DNA of 64,000 nucleotides, from contig OW387136.1 in NCBI GenBank assembly GCA_936440205.1, positions 35,495,427 to 35,559,426 of the forward strand. Direction: 5' to 3'. Below the pieces are notes generated by a model. The model ran no database searches. It was given only the letters and a program-made list of their open reading frames with translations, and was not told where the DNA came from. The translations under genes were made by a program, and so were the position numbers. This document shows positions 1-11,745 of the stretch, one piece after another. Origin of the DNA: Lepidonotus clava (Eukaryota; Annelida; Polychaeta; Phyllodocida; Polynoidae). How positions within the stretch are numbered: the first letter of the stretch is position 1; the number at the start of each line of letters is the position of its first letter.

Positions 1-76
1 GAGGGCATAATAGCATATTGGCATCTGGGCATCAGGACATCAGGGCATGAAGGCATTTGGGCATCATGCCATGGCT
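1..76. repeat. Degenerate 8-9 bp minisatellite at window edge
   Basis: Short imperfect units of the form GGCATCAG follow one another from the first base to about position 76, with spacers of 7 to 10 bases. The array is cut by the window edge, so its true length is unknown. No coding potential is seen. Confidence 0.7.
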
Positions 77-562
77 TATTTATCTTATTATCTTATCACA
101 TGAATATTGTCACCTTATTATTCGAATTCTTTAATTTTCTTATTCAAGGTAGTATCTTACATATTCAGGTACAATGCTATACCGCTACATCACTTTTTTG
201 TACTCGCTTTAGTTCCCTATCTGTTGCTGAAAACCAGTGTAAACTGGATTAATGGCAGGCTAAATAAAAGATCAAATTTACTTTTCAAATTCAATGAGCC
301 TATTATTTTGTTATCATTCTCACTCAACAACACAAAGCTTTGCGTTTGTGACTTAGGCTTACCTGTACCTTTATAGATACTCAACAAGTATCCACTGCAG
401 ATTACAAGGTACCCAACAGCTGCAACCAGTCAGGAACAGCAAATATATCAAGGGCTTATCACTCAGAATGTGGTCTAAAGGGTGGTCTCATATATCAATA
501 GTAACTTTAGAATAAGATAATCCATATAAAACAACTGTTTTAACATAGTATCTATGCAGTGT
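77..562. other. Unassigned AT-rich DNA
   Basis: An open frame covers about 270 bases here, but its composition is ordinary for AT-rich DNA and it has no convincing splice or start context. Nothing else is seen. Confidence 0.5.
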
Positions 563-938
563 GCTATGTAATTAGACCCGGCGCCCCATAAGGCTATCAT
601 TACAGCTAGGCATATGGGCCGTATAAACCTGCCTTCCGTCTCATTCGGTGATGCATCAGTGGCTTTGTGTTAATTACTGTGGTATCTCCATCGGGCTCTG
701 CTTAGACAGGCCATACATCAGGGTGGACATACGGTGGGCTTATTAACGTGCCGAGTCGGGATTAAGTCATCGACAAGGACCAGACTGTGAGCGGGCAGTA
801 ACGTGATACATAAACCGATGGCTAAATCAGTCTTTGTCTGTCCTGTGTGTAATAGGATATTTTCTGAGTAGCTACCGTCATTGAAAAGACTGACATTGAT
901 TTCAGTGACTGTGAAAGGGCCTGTAAAGGTCAGGGGTG
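563..938. repeat. Duplicated conserved block, copy A
   Basis: This block recurs at 1289-1680 in the same orientation. Shared islands include GGCATATGGGCC, GGTGATGCATCAGTG, GACAAGGACCAG, GTGATACATAAACC and GTCTGTCCTGTGTGTAAT, separated by diverged spacers. There are no terminal inverted repeats and no open reading frame, so a simple transposon or exon is not obvious. The island-like conservation resembles a duplicated regulatory element, but a dispersed repeat family would look the same from one window. Confidence 0.75.
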
Positions 939-1288
939 TCTATTTACTACTAACGCGTAGCAGATTCCTGGTATACTGTTAAAATAAGTAGGCATTGCAA
1001 TAGGCATTATTTCCCATGTAGACATAAACATTAGCTATAACTATTTGACTGAGTATGACTTTTCAGAAATTAGGGCCATTGTGGAGATCATGAGTATCTT
1101 TCCTTGGTATCTGACACTGGTTCCTGATTACCCAAGGCTACAATTAATTCAGACACTTCCAGGTAAACGTCCCTCCCAGAGTGTTACAAGATGGCAATTT
1201 AGAAATTTAAGGCCACTTGTCTGCAGCTATTGTGCATGTCATCCATTTTAATGTGACCGAGATTGAGAATGTGATATCTTTGTTGTTC
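939..1288. other. Spacer between duplicated blocks
   Basis: The spacer contains an open frame of about 200 bases (1045-1251). It reads somewhat protein-like but has no supported start or splice border. No function is assigned. Confidence 0.4.
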
Positions 1289-1680
1289 GCTAAATAATTA
1301 GACCTCCATGAGCCTATCTTTGTAGTTTGGCATATGGGCCACATAAACTTGCCTACCGACTCGATTGGTGATGCATCAGTGTGTGGTAATCATTGCACCA
1401 GGCAGGTCCCCAGGGGACTAGGATATACCCTGTAAGACGCCTCCCAGACACCACCATCAGGATTAGGACAGACTCGACTCATCAACGTGCGAAGTCTGCG
1501 TCAAGTTATTGACAAGGACCAGCCTCAGACTTGACAGTAATGTGATACATAAACCAACAGACATGATCAGTAGTTTGTCTGTCCTGTGTGTAATATGATA
1601 TTTTCTTAGTAGCAACCATCATAGAAAAGACTATTATTTATCTTCAGTGACTGCAAAAGAAACTGTTAAGGTCTGAGGTG
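1289..1680. repeat. Duplicated conserved block, copy B
   Basis: Direct-orientation relative of 563-938, offset by about 726 bases. It is a little longer because of a small insertion in the first third. The most similar parts are the tail around GTCTGTCCTGTGTGTAAT and the centre around GACAAGGACCAG. Confidence 0.75.
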
Positions 1681-2106
1681 ACATATCTGAACCACAAGCC
1701 ATTTAACACAAGCATCCACATTAGTTTGAAGGCTGTATCCCACCGTCCGATTTTACTCCCCAACAATGGCTACCGATACACATCTTATATATCATCAGAA
1801 AGTATTTTAAATTCCCATTCCAATGGTACAGGCCTATAGCATGCACGGGTCTCTATAATTTTTCTTATGAAAATTTGGAAATGCTGGATTTTTTAGTAGT
1901 CAGAATCGCCTAGAGGAATATGGCCTGTAGTCTTCACACGTTTATTTTCCATGTGCATTAACTGATTGATGGATCTATCCGGTGGGGTGAGTCAGGTGTT
2001 TAGGTGTCTACGCCTGGCTGCCCCATACCCCCACAGTTGACTGACCTGTGGGCCCCCACAGACCGCAGCCCGACCCAAACCGCCCTCGGTTTATACTACT
2101 TCTGGA
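1681..2106. other. Unassigned DNA
   Basis: No reading frame, repeat or RNA gene is supported. The right half becomes C-rich ahead of the G tract. Confidence 0.4.
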
Positions 2107-2126
2107 GGGGGGGGGGGGGGGGGGGG
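2107..2126. repeat. G20 homopolymer tract
   Basis: Twenty consecutive G. This is the longest of at least eleven G or C runs of 11 or more bases in the window. Confidence 0.95.
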
Positions 2127-2221
2127 CGCAACCAGACCATTCTCAATAGTACGAAGCTCTGGTACTGGTTGCGGTAAAGGCCTGAACCTCTGTTTTGGGA
2201 TGTGGAGGCCAATGGGCCCAG

Positions 2222-2380
2222 GCTAAAGGTTTGGGAACAAGACCTCTATGGGAAGGTTCACTACGCAGGTTCATGAGAAAGGTGTATAGGATACTGGTCA
2301 AGGGGGTAGACGATGTCTTTGATATGAGTGTGTCAGCCTCGCGGCGGCCGATCCAGGGTCGAGGTCCGAACATACCCTAA
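2222..2380 (+). CDS. Candidate terminal exon, product unknown
   Basis: After an AG at 2220-2221 an open frame runs 52 codons to a TAA. It is rich in charged residues (KVYRILVKGVDDVFDMSVSA in the middle, ending GRGPNIP). The local codons use more G and C in the third position than the surrounding DNA. The upstream pyrimidine tract is poor and the opposite strand is also open, so this may be chance or an old transposon-derived fragment. No family is recognised and no partner exon can be named. Confidence 0.18.
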   Translation, partial: AKGLGTRPLWEGSLRRFMRKVYRILVKGVDDVFDMSVSASRRPIQGRGPNIP

Positions 2381-2399
2381 CTCAGCTTTTGGAGCGCAG

Positions 2400-3158
2400 T
2401 TGCACGATATGTGTGTACTTTTTATTAACAAAATTCTACATCCGCAACTCGAAATCCCAACTTGTGCCCGACCCAATCTTTTGTTACTCTTGCTATTTTA
2501 GGAGAAGGGTAATTTAAACGATTTTCTCTTCAACAATTATTTCTTTTACTATGAAAACACAAAAATCACAAAAATACATTTTCAGTAGACATAATCCATA
2601 AATGCGGCTAGTAATGATAGTCATTAAAGAAGGTAATGTCTAATCACCGACTTAAATCTGTGAAAAGGTCACTTTTGACACTGACAGACTGTCCCCTTCT
2701 TTAATTTCAATTGGAAAAATAGATTCTTCGTAAACATTTCAAGAGCATAATGTTTTAGACATTACAACCTAGGGCTTTCACTAATGCCTTAAAAAGGGAC
2801 ATTCAATTTAAACAATCCAATCAATTCCTAGGAAGAATGAAGGGTTTTAAGTAGTTTCCCTGAATCTTGGTTAATTATTTTCGCACTTCTGTAATCTTTG
2901 TCATGCAATCCCAAAGACAAAAAGTGAATATTACCCAGCTTCTGTAAATGTGAACCACTTTGAACTTGAAAGCTCAGAATCTGCAAACGATTCCAGGGCC
3001 TGAGAGGACCAAAAAAAGGGGAGGCTGTTTTAGTTGTCAGGGGAAGGCGATGGAGATTCGTTTAATGCATGCTCTTAGCGGTGACTGAGAATTACTCTAA
3101 ATTTTCCATTTACAGCTAAACATTGGAAATGTTGGCTTATCGTAGGCCTTCATGACCT
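2400..3158. other. Unassigned AT-rich DNA
   Basis: No open frame, repeat or RNA gene is supported here. Confidence 0.5.
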
Positions 3159-4145
3159 GGGCTGCGTTCCTGACTGCCTATTTTTAACCCTGTTTTGGCT
3201 AACTTATATTTTTAGACCCTTTTTTTGAGGGTTGTGTTCTTGAGTGTGCAGTCAACTGGCCTCTCTTAGTTGGCTGCTAAAAATAACCCTCTAAATGGCA
3301 TTTAAAACCGTTCTCAAGTCAGCCAAAAATAAGTCTAAGTTAGCCAAGAACAGGCTATTTTTGACTCAATTGTAAAACTCCTCTCAGGCAACAATAAGTG
3401 TCTATGGATGTGTACAAAATGTGAAACTACTAAAGAATGTGTTAAAACATTAGAAAGATGGCACTATATTCTGAAAGCTGAGATATTATGCTAGAGTTAC
3501 ATGTTAAAAGAATACAAAAATATCAGCTTAAAACCTAATAAATAGTGTTTAAAAAACCTCTGTCCCATTTTCAGTGAAGATAGTCTCTGTATGCTAAGAT
3601 ACCTCTGTTATGCCCAACTTACTGGTGGCCCTGAAATGATTATGTAACACTGGTGCCAGTGGTCATTGAGACCGGTGCCAGCAATTGTAGCCCCTCAGTG
3701 GTCAATGGTCCTCACCTGTCAATCACAATTACCTGTCTGCCCACTGTCTGGGTGCACCAGAAGGGCCCTGACAATGGTCATGCTCTAATGCACACACTTC
3801 AATTTTTTCCTGACACTTTTTGGTATCTAAATCATTATGAAATGGTGAAATCATACACCAATGGAAAGCCACAGGAGTAAGCTAATTTTTGACATAGCTT
3901 ATATATAAAATGATCTAATATTTCATGAGAAAATATGTGAAATATAGAAATACATGTGTTTTCAATGTGCTAAGGGAGGAGAAGGTCCCCCAGGAAATAT
4001 TAGCCCTGTGTGTGTATTGCACCAATTGCCCTTAACCCAATCAGGCCTGACTTACTTTTGGCTCTTGGCAACACCCCCAGATAACTTGGCCAGTTAAAAA
4101 TAAGTCAGCTAAGCCAGCAACTGGGTTGAGTCAGGAACCCAGCCC
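3159..4145 (+). mobile_element. Non-autonomous DNA transposon (MITE), family 1, copy 1
   Basis: The ends are inverted repeats: GGGCTGCGTTCCTGACT on the left and its near complement ending AGGAACCCAGCCC on the right. A sister copy in reverse orientation lies at 43470-44472 and matches along its whole length with scattered differences, so both borders are set by comparison. The element is about 1 kb and encodes no transposase. A short frame around 3653-3880 also stays partly open in the sister copy (shared HLSITITCLPTVWVHQ, then GHALMHTLQFFPDTFWYL). That is expected between copies this similar and is not proof of a protein. A clear target-site duplication is not visible, so the superfamily is left open. 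Confidence 0.85.
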
Positions 4146-4559
4146 TGGTCCTTGCAAAATTATTCAACATGATTGTTTAATATTTTCGTTGATATCCTGT
4201 ACAATTCAATTTAAAATTCCTCATGAAAATGATTGCAATGGGCCTCAATTGTTAGTTTGAATGTTATACGATCAATTTTGCAAGCTTGCGATCATTTTGT
4301 CATACCTGCGATTACTTGCGAGTACATGCGATCATTTTTTTCGTATGTATCGGTGATACAAACATTGACCAGGGCAAATAGGGCTTTAATGACCTCTCAC
4401 GAGTCTCTGGGACTGCATTGGTCACCTCGCGTAGTCCAGGCCTAACAGAACTAAATGAACACACTTTTAGAGTTACTGTGGTAAAACTCGTAGGATTCAG
4501 CTAGTAGGACCGTGTCATAATAATCCATGCATGTTTCTTCTGGCTAGCCATTAGAGTCC
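4146..4559. other. Unassigned DNA
   Basis: Nothing is supported beyond ordinary AT-rich sequence. Confidence 0.4.
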
Positions 4560-4639
4560 CGAACCTCTCTTTTGGCGGGGATCTGAAGTCTACAAAGAGG
4601 GGGCGATGCAGTGTGTGCAGATAGGAGTACATGACGTTT

Positions 4640-4790
4640 TAGTTCTCAGTGCAGGCCAGTTTCTAGGTGTGTGTGGGGGGGGGGGGGGAGTCGGGAGGTT
4701 CGTACGAACTTGGATAAGCCCCCTTCTAAAATTTCCGACCCCCCATAGGATTTTAGGGATAGACAACTGTTGATAGGGGTATTTCGTTTT
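4640..4790. repeat. G14-containing dispersed repeat, class unknown
   Basis: A G14 tract at 4675-4688 is followed by GGAGGTTCGTACGAAC and later by a CCCCC patch near 4740. A purine tract facing a pyrimidine tract like this is common in marine-invertebrate dispersed repeats. No second copy of this exact sequence is seen in the window. Confidence 0.35.
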
Positions 4791-4869
4791 GAAATTTAAA
4801 AAATAATTGAAAAGCACAATATTTTTGACAGAGAATCATGACGTCCATATCATAGTTTTAAATTGCTTA

Positions 4870-5863
4870 TGGTAATTGACCCTGCGCCCTATATTCCCTT
4901 ATTTATGTCTTTACTCTACATGTTATTATTTTTTTTATCTAATTATAAGACACCTTTATCGCACCATAGTCATTAATCTGACGTCGTATGTTTTAGATAT
5001 TATTAAACCCGTGAGACCTTGAAACTTGATGTAGTGTTGTTTAGAATAACATGGGAGATACGTTTGTTTATTACCAAGTTTTTTCTGTTGAGAATTGAGA
5101 GTGGTGGGAAAGGAGGTCATTTAAAACTAATTTGATTTTATAATGTAATGGCCATGGGCTCAAGTATCACTACATTCAGGATTGCACGTACACGTATTGA
5201 ATAACATCTGATATCCATAATATCGTTAAACTAGCGACTTACTGAAAAGCCATGCGTACACAATTGAAATATCGAAAAGTAACTCAATTTCTACATTTAG
5301 GGCCGAGTATAGGATTGTGTAACAAGTGTGTTGTCCAGATTGGTGTGTATTACAGTGTGTAGAAGTGGGTGTCAAGTGCACTCCACATATATCCCAGGGA
5401 GCCCAGAAAGCCACACTGTGAGTGGAGTGAACAACTCAGAGCTGCTCTCAACTGCTCCACTTATGTGTATGAGCAACTGCTACTTGTGGTGTCTAGACGG
5501 ATCGACGTAACACTTAGTGAGGCATTATGCAGTATGTGGCTGTATATGGGGTAGTTATGAGTGTCATCATTTATGCAGCATGCGGACATCTACGCAATAT
5601 CTGAATATTTTGAAGTATTAGCTGTTTGCAGGTTCAGGGGCCTGATTTTAAAAGTAGTAAAAATTAATGTTGTCGAGAAAACTTTAAAGATTTCCCTAGA
5701 TAGCGTCAATCTTAGAGCCTTACAACAACCTGTGACAGAGCAAAGTGCGACCTAGGGATTATTTATTGGAGAATTTTGTTCTAGCCACCCCTCAACAATA
5801 AATGGCTTTGCACTACCCCAGGGCTATGTACTAGATGCAGAGTAGGAAACCACCGGAACAACA
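4870..5863. other. Unassigned AT-rich DNA
   Basis: Three overlapping short frames near 5330-5755 have no splice or start support. Nothing else is seen. Confidence 0.4.
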
Positions 5864-6226
5864 TACCCAAGCCAGCCTGCGACGTAACAAAAATGTTTTG
5901 CAACCATTCTTTTTAAGTCAGTCTGTTACTTACTAAGATGGCACATAGGCCCTAACAATTACATTTTTGAAGGCGAGGTTTCAAATCAGAACATTATTAT
6001 TACATTCTTTTTGTGAGGTTAGATGAAACCCAAACAGAACACTATGAGAACATTCTGTTTAGGTAGAAGAAGGTAATCAGAACATTATAACATCACAGCG
6101 CAAAGTCACAGCAGAACCTTGCAGCAACGTTATTGGGAGCCATCAAAATAATGTTACAAGAACCAATACAGAACCAAACAGAATGTTGCTGCAACGTTAT
6201 AATAACATCACATGTTTGGCTGGGTA
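5864..6226 (+). mobile_element. MITE family 2 (TACCCAGCCA ends), copy 1
   Basis: The element starts TACCCAAGCCAGCCTGCGAC and ends TTTGGCTGGGTA. This gives short inverted ends with a TA at each border, as expected of TA-targeting Tc1/mariner-like non-autonomous elements. The inside carries several self-complementary stretches (GCAGCAACGTTAT, AACCTCACC-type motifs). Four relatives lie in the window at 8554-9211, 17731-18039, 26801-27148 and 59382-59751. There is no open frame of note. Confidence 0.82.
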
Positions 6227-8553
6227 CAGCTATAAAAACAGTTACAAATATGATACTACCATAACCTAAATGACATCTTTCATTTTTCCATAGTTTTCTA
6301 TAGTCTGCTTGACAGTAATAAAGGCACCAGCAATTATAACTCATGTAAATTATTACGGCCAGATATATTGATCAGATATATTGATGAGAAGCAATATATA
6401 TTTCCACTTCTCTGAGAGGTGTAGATTTCAAGGGCACTTGACCAGCCCGGCCTGCCCAGCTCTGCCCGCTGCTAGCCGTGGTCAATACATTGATCGGTTT
6501 GTAGACTCGGACAGACCCAGTCTAGATACAGCCCTGAGTGGACCAATCAGGTGGGATCAGGCTGGATTACTGAGAGCCACATGAGAGGCTGGGGCTCCTG
6601 GTATTGGCAACTGGTTGGAGTCATTTACTTAGTACCACAAGTGTGCACACATAGACAAACACACATATAACAACACAGACAATAACACCTTTTTCGGAAT
6701 ATGGTAGAAAATAATTGAAACATTTAGATCACCGTTCCCGTTTTCAGTTATACATACATGGGTAGGGTCAGCTTGTTCAGCCCTGGAGGTTTAAGACCTG
6801 ACTGGTCATCAGCCTGTTACACAACCCTAAGGACCCCCGCCCCGTCCCATGCCAACCCTTAGTCCCCTCTGATAGGCCGGCTCCTTCTACGGCTAACAGC
6901 ACAACTGGCACGGCCGTAATAGGATTTGGTAATCGGCCACAATGTAATTATCTTACCAGGACTTCCTACACGACTGTTTTGTAATGTCCTGGCAGTGTTG
7001 TCTACACAAATCTGATCTAGGAATCAGATATTGTGTGATTAAGCATGATCGGTTTTGTTTTTGAAACAGAACCTTTGATATATCATACTTATTAGAGTAT
7101 TGATTTTGAAATGGCGTTATTCTTCATAGTTACATGATGTAATTCTAGACCCTGGACAGTGTTCAAGACTTCATCTTGTTAGGTGGTACACTATAGAGCC
7201 CTATTTTTGCAGAGGCAACTATAGTATAGAAACTCGATATATAATTATATAGGTGGTTGTAATCTAGACTGGGGGCTAGCACAGCTAACAATTTCACGTT
7301 GTTACAACGTTGCTATAACGTAACACTTTGGTTGTCAGTGTCAGTCGATAGTTAGCTTAGCCATTTTGCATAGAAGCAATCTCAGGGCTAAGAGTGTGAC
7401 TCTCTATAGGTTCTGTTTGGAAGATGAAGGCAACATCAAGGGATCGGTGTAGAACAGGGCCCGCAGCAAGCAGTCAGTCAGAGTGCACTAAGGTAAGCAG
7501 TAAGGTAACATCTCAGATAGTGTAGCAAGCCACAGAGACTGGAATTCTATTATGGAGAATCTGCAGACCAACAGGCAGGAAAGACCAGGAGCATTGGCTG
7601 TGGGGGTTGAGTGAACCATGCCTCTTGGACAGATGTTTGTCAATGGGAGCTCAGTGATGTATACCATGTGTTTGGACGAATAAACAATATCCTTTCATGC
7701 GAGTGTCATGCCATTTCTTGATGGAGAACTACATATCGAAATGAACAGCGGCTTCAACGGAATGAAAGCAAGACTAGCAAATCAGTATAAGTAAAAGAAG
7801 CATAATGCTTGGAAATACCTCTACAAGGGACAGTGAAATTAAACCCCTTAGTTCAGACTTTTGCTGGCTCAGCATTTTCAAGGAAGTTAAACAATAAATT
7901 GTGACTGCACCAAAGAAACAGTGCTGTGCGTCGGTGACATTGGGTTAAGCAGTTTTTGCCTTAAAGGTCCAGAAGTAGCAATTGTCTATTACATTTCTAG
8001 AGAGCTGGACCCTGAAGGGTGCCATAGACAGTCGTTACTCCCCTGCTGCCCCTTACTACCTGGGCCCATCCCTAATCAATCAGTCATGGACATGGTTTAA
8101 ATCCCTCCTCCCCCATCCATAGAGAAAACAATGGTCAGTGACTCTGACAGCTCATTATTCACAAGAATACCAAATAGATTTTCTGTCTGGTCTCTTATCG
8201 GCTACCTGTGGGCTTCAAGGCCTTATTACACAATAGGCCTGGAGCCTCAATATCAGTGCGATACGAGGATATCACAGACAATTCACACAGGGGAGTGATG
8301 TAATTGTTTAAAATTGGTAATTCGGAGAATGTTTAACATATTTGTAACAAGAACATTTGTCTGAAATATGTAGAACTACTCTGAGACATATCGCGGGTCA
8401 AGTTGTGTAGTGTAATAGTAGGTTGTTTGTGTGGAGAAGACCTCCTGTCATGGTGACGGTCGCTGAGTGACAGCTTGTGTCAGTGACTAGATTAATTGTG
8501 ACAGTGCCTTGTTCTGTGTGGCCAAACTGTTACTTCAGCTATTCAATACTATT
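6227..8553. other. Long stretch without a supported gene
   Basis: A GC-richer patch at 6430-6600 carries a CCAAT motif and an open frame ending at 6584. It has no supported start, so it is not called. A short AACGTT-rich patch at 7290-7330 resembles pieces of the MITEs but is too short to assign. A cluster of TGACAG/CTGTCA motifs sits at 8447-8505, next to GATTAATTG. The remainder shows nothing. Confidence 0.4.
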
Positions 8554-9211
8554 TACCCAGGCTGAGGTGTTACATTATAATAACGTCACAGCAACATCAC
8601 AGCAATGTTATTGTTTGGTTATTGTTACGTTATTTTGATGGCTCCCAGCAACATTGCTGCAACATACTGCTGTGACATTGCACGGTGTGATTATCATAAT
8701 GTAATGGTTATGCTCTTCAAGCTAAACAGAATATGTTTATAATGTTCTGTTTTGGTTTTGTCCTAATGGTGGCGAGTGGAGCAGAGGTAACATCCTCACT
8801 CAGTGGACGTTACCCCAATTTTTTCCTAGTTGTCCACCCCAGTGCACAACAACTGGGTCGTCAAAGGCCTACCACTGCCAATGGCTGTTGTATGTGATGC
8901 CTTGTCTATGGGACATTGCATATAAAAGACCCCTTGCCACTCTTCGAAATGAGTAGGGTATAGCACCCGGTGGCGGGTTTCTCCCCAAGCATAGCTCCAC
9001 AGAAGGTAACAGCTCACAACACAAATCATACTACCATATTACCATACAAACATACAATGCTGTAAACTCTGATGTGTGAAGTGCCAGGCAATCCGGGAAT
9101 ATGCACGTAGAAACAAGAAACAACCTCACCAAAAAATAATGTTATGATAATGTTCTGATTTGGTGAGGTTTCAACCTCACGATCAATAACATATTTGTTA
9201 TGTGCCTATAG
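8554..9211 (-). mobile_element. MITE family 2, copy 2, interrupted
   Basis: The left part (8554-8766) starts TACCCAGGCTGAGG and matches the reverse complement of the other copies. The matching right part resumes at 9121 with CAACCTCACCAAAAAATAAT and stops near 9211, without the terminal inverted repeat, so this copy is end-truncated. The 355 bases between the halves are absent from all other copies and contain a SINE-like sequence. The element therefore predates that insertion. Confidence 0.75.
8767..9120 (+). mobile_element. SINE-like insertion inside MITE
   Basis: The core at about 8840-8985 has CCAGTGCACAACAACTGG, then TGTCTATGGGACATTGCATA, TAAAAGACCCCTTGCC and GTGGCGGGTTTCTCC, in that order. 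From memory this order and wording match the body of a tRNA-derived SINE family abundant in molluscs (MetaSINE-like). The tRNA-like head is weak or eroded. The insertion lies cleanly within an older MITE. A database alignment to SINE consensus sequences would settle the family; a lack of match outside the core would lower this call. Confidence 0.55.
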
Positions 9212-9411
9212 GAAAAGACCCACAATGTGTTTCAAATCTAATCCACCAGGGCAGCGCCACTTTAATGAAAAAGATATATATTTATATATATTTATCACCC
9301 GCTCTGCCAACGAGTGGTGCATACAGAGGCCAGTGCATATAAACAGGCTGTACATACCACTCCTCATTCTCAGCTATTTTAAGACAGTTTGAAAACTGAT
9401 TGGGTGATAAA

Positions 9412-9542
9412 ATATAGAAGACCTTTAGGGGTCGTCCTCAGGCCTACGGATGACCCTCTGGGCCGTGTATGGCCCGCGGGCTTCGCCCTTGGGCAGTGCA
9501 CGGCCCAGCGGGTCATCCTTCGGCCCTTCGGTCTTCTGATAT
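9412..9542. repeat. Nested-hairpin (foldback) element, copy 1
   Basis: The 131 bases fold back on themselves in layers. ATATAGAAGACC pairs with GGTCTTCTGATAT. GGATGACCC (9448) pairs with GGGTCATCC (9510). CTGGGCCGTG (9458) pairs with CACGGCCCAG (9499). At the tip, GCCC and GGGC arms surround GGGCTTCGCCC. The outer arm and its flank (GGTGATAAAATATAGAAGACC split by one base) reappear inverted at 33307-33326. It is much more GC-rich than its surroundings. The open frames across it follow from the symmetry and are not called as genes. Confidence 0.8.
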
Positions 9543-9545
9543 TAG

Positions 9546-10865
9546 TACAGTCTGCAACACTGACCATTGAGAACAGAGGGACTGAGAACAGGTGCGCAAT
9601 CAGATGTTTAGCTAGGTATGAAGAAGCCATGCTCAGACCCAGTCTCAACACAAACTCACAGCCTTGTACTTATTAGTTGTAAAGTAAAGCCAACTGTAGA
9701 CCAGTCTTCTGGAAAGATCATGTGCTGTGAGTCACCATGCCCTTCAATCCCAACGCAAACCTTGCCCCATGCACACCAGCCCACGGTGCCTCAAATGCAG
9801 GACAAAAGGGTGAAAAGTCAAACACTTTATGACTCTATCCCCCCCCCCCCCTTGGCAGCAGGCCCCTCAGGGGTGTCTGGGCCGATTAGGGCATAGTATG
9901 AGGCCATGAGCACACTGAATGATGACAGATTGAGATTCTTGCGATCCCTCTATTCTGTAAGATTCATATTCAAAATCGCAAGTGGATGATTACAAGAACT
10001 AACTCTGATGAGTATAGATGTGTGGCGATATCAAATCACCTAATGATTCTTGTGGTTTCATCAGAAAGATATACGATTTATCATCTTCGCAACTTCAAAT
10101 GTTAAAAGTACCTATTATACAAAGAATGTATAAGTAAGCCCAACTCTTGTATGACCACATTTTCCTGCACATGCATTTTGGGTTTGACCCAAGCGGGTCC
10201 AAAAGGGGCAAATACTCATATCAATACTTTGCACGTGTCATGCATTAACATCGAATCTCCCCTTATCGTAAAATAAGGGAATAAAGGGTTCATAGTGTAA
10301 ACCAACCTTCGGATGAGAGGGTTGGGGAGAACAGGGAGGGAAATGAGGGGATGCGGTGTAGGGTACACTGCGAGTGATATGGGTTTCTGTCGTGATAAAA
10401 GCTCTTGTGGAAACCGATATTGATTGAAGTGCCTTTCAGAGAAACCCATCTCTCTTTTGATGGTTGCCCCAGGAACCACTATATCAGAAAATTGGATCCT
10501 CTACTGAAGGCTCTTCAAAAGCGTTTCGACTCTGTTTCGAAATGTTCAGAATAGAATAGAATAGAGGCTCCTGTAACGGGATACACTGATGATGACTGCC
10601 TTTCTCACGGTTTAAAGCTCAGAATATCTAATTCTCAATAGCTACCATGATTCAAATTTAACTGTCAAAACATGTGATAGCATGTGTGAAAGGACCCTAA
10701 ATCATATTAGCGTCACCTCCCATAATAAGATCAAAGTACTCTATCAAAAATATAGAAAATAGAAAACATTTTGAGTGAGGAAAGATGTACGATAGGGCCA
10801 TAGACCTATCGTGTGGTTTTGGAATGGAAAAAATTGGGAAATTTCGTAATTATTTTTTGGTCAGC
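9546..10865. other. Unassigned DNA with small repeats
   Basis: Contains a C13 tract at 9839-9851, a CCCCTCAGGGG palindrome just after it and a short GAATA repeat near 10545-10565. Open frames at 9618-9896 and 10216-10479 have no supporting signals. Nothing else is seen. Confidence 0.4.
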
Positions 10866-11300
10866 CCCCCTGGCAAAGGGCATTAATAATGACCTTCACA
10901 GGGCAGCAATGGCTGGCAAAGGGATTCTATAATGACCTTGACTGGATAACAGTGGCTGGAAAAGGGCAATAATGACCTTCAGAGGGCAACAGTCGCTGGC
11001 AAATGGCATCAATAACAACCTTAACAGGGTGCCAGCAGCTGGTAAAGGGCATCAGTAATGACCTTCATGGGGCAGCAATGGCTGGCAAAGGGGATCTATA
11101 TAATGACCTTGACTGGACAACAATGGCTGGCAAAGGGCAATGATGACTTTCACTGGGCACCATTGGATGGCAAAAAGCATCAACAATGACCTTCACAGGG
11201 CAGCAGTAGATGGAAAAGGGCATCAATAGATGATCTTCACCAGGTACTAGTGGATGGCAAAGGGCATCAATAATGACTTTCACCAGGCCCTGAGAGCTGC
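10866..11300. repeat. Minisatellite, ~43 bp unit, about 10 copies
   Basis: Imperfect units of the form GGCTGGCAAAGGGCATCAAT followed by AATGACCTTCACAGGGCAGC repeat about every 43 bases. A stray related unit lies near 11540-11580. Open frames on the minus strand simply follow the repeat. Confidence 0.9.
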
Positions 11301-11745
11301 GGAAAGGCTGCAAGGGGGTTGCAGGAGGGGAGGGGTAGGGCCACATCCATTGCTATGTTACGCTGGCTGCCCACTGGCAAACATTGAAGTAAGTTATTGA
11401 TAAAAAGGAATCTAACTCCAAAGGAGGTTAAATACATTTTAGCTATGAATAACATCCCTTTTGGAAAGTGCAAGCTTTGAATTAAAACCTTAGGATTTTT
11501 GAATAGTAATCAGAACAAATCATAACTCCCACCTGAAGGACCTCCAGGGGAAGGGCATTGACCTAAGACCTTCAACAGGCCCTCAAGGGGATAAGGGATC
11601 TCAGCTTATCTTATGCCGAATGACAACTAGGGATTTCCGATTGAATATATATGAATTTTCTCCTTGCAAACCTGGCAACTTGTGTTAGGAGAGCTTTCCC
11701 AGTAAGGAAATGAGGCAAATTACCCTTTTGCTACATATTGACAAG

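Noticed and set aside
3653-3880. Internal frame of the family-1 MITE as a host gene
   Set aside because: It lies wholly inside a repeat present twice in the window; at best it is a relic of the parent transposon.
9379-9676. Frames across the 9.4 kb foldback on both strands
   Set aside because: Explained by the symmetric GC-rich hairpin; not protein-coding evidence.
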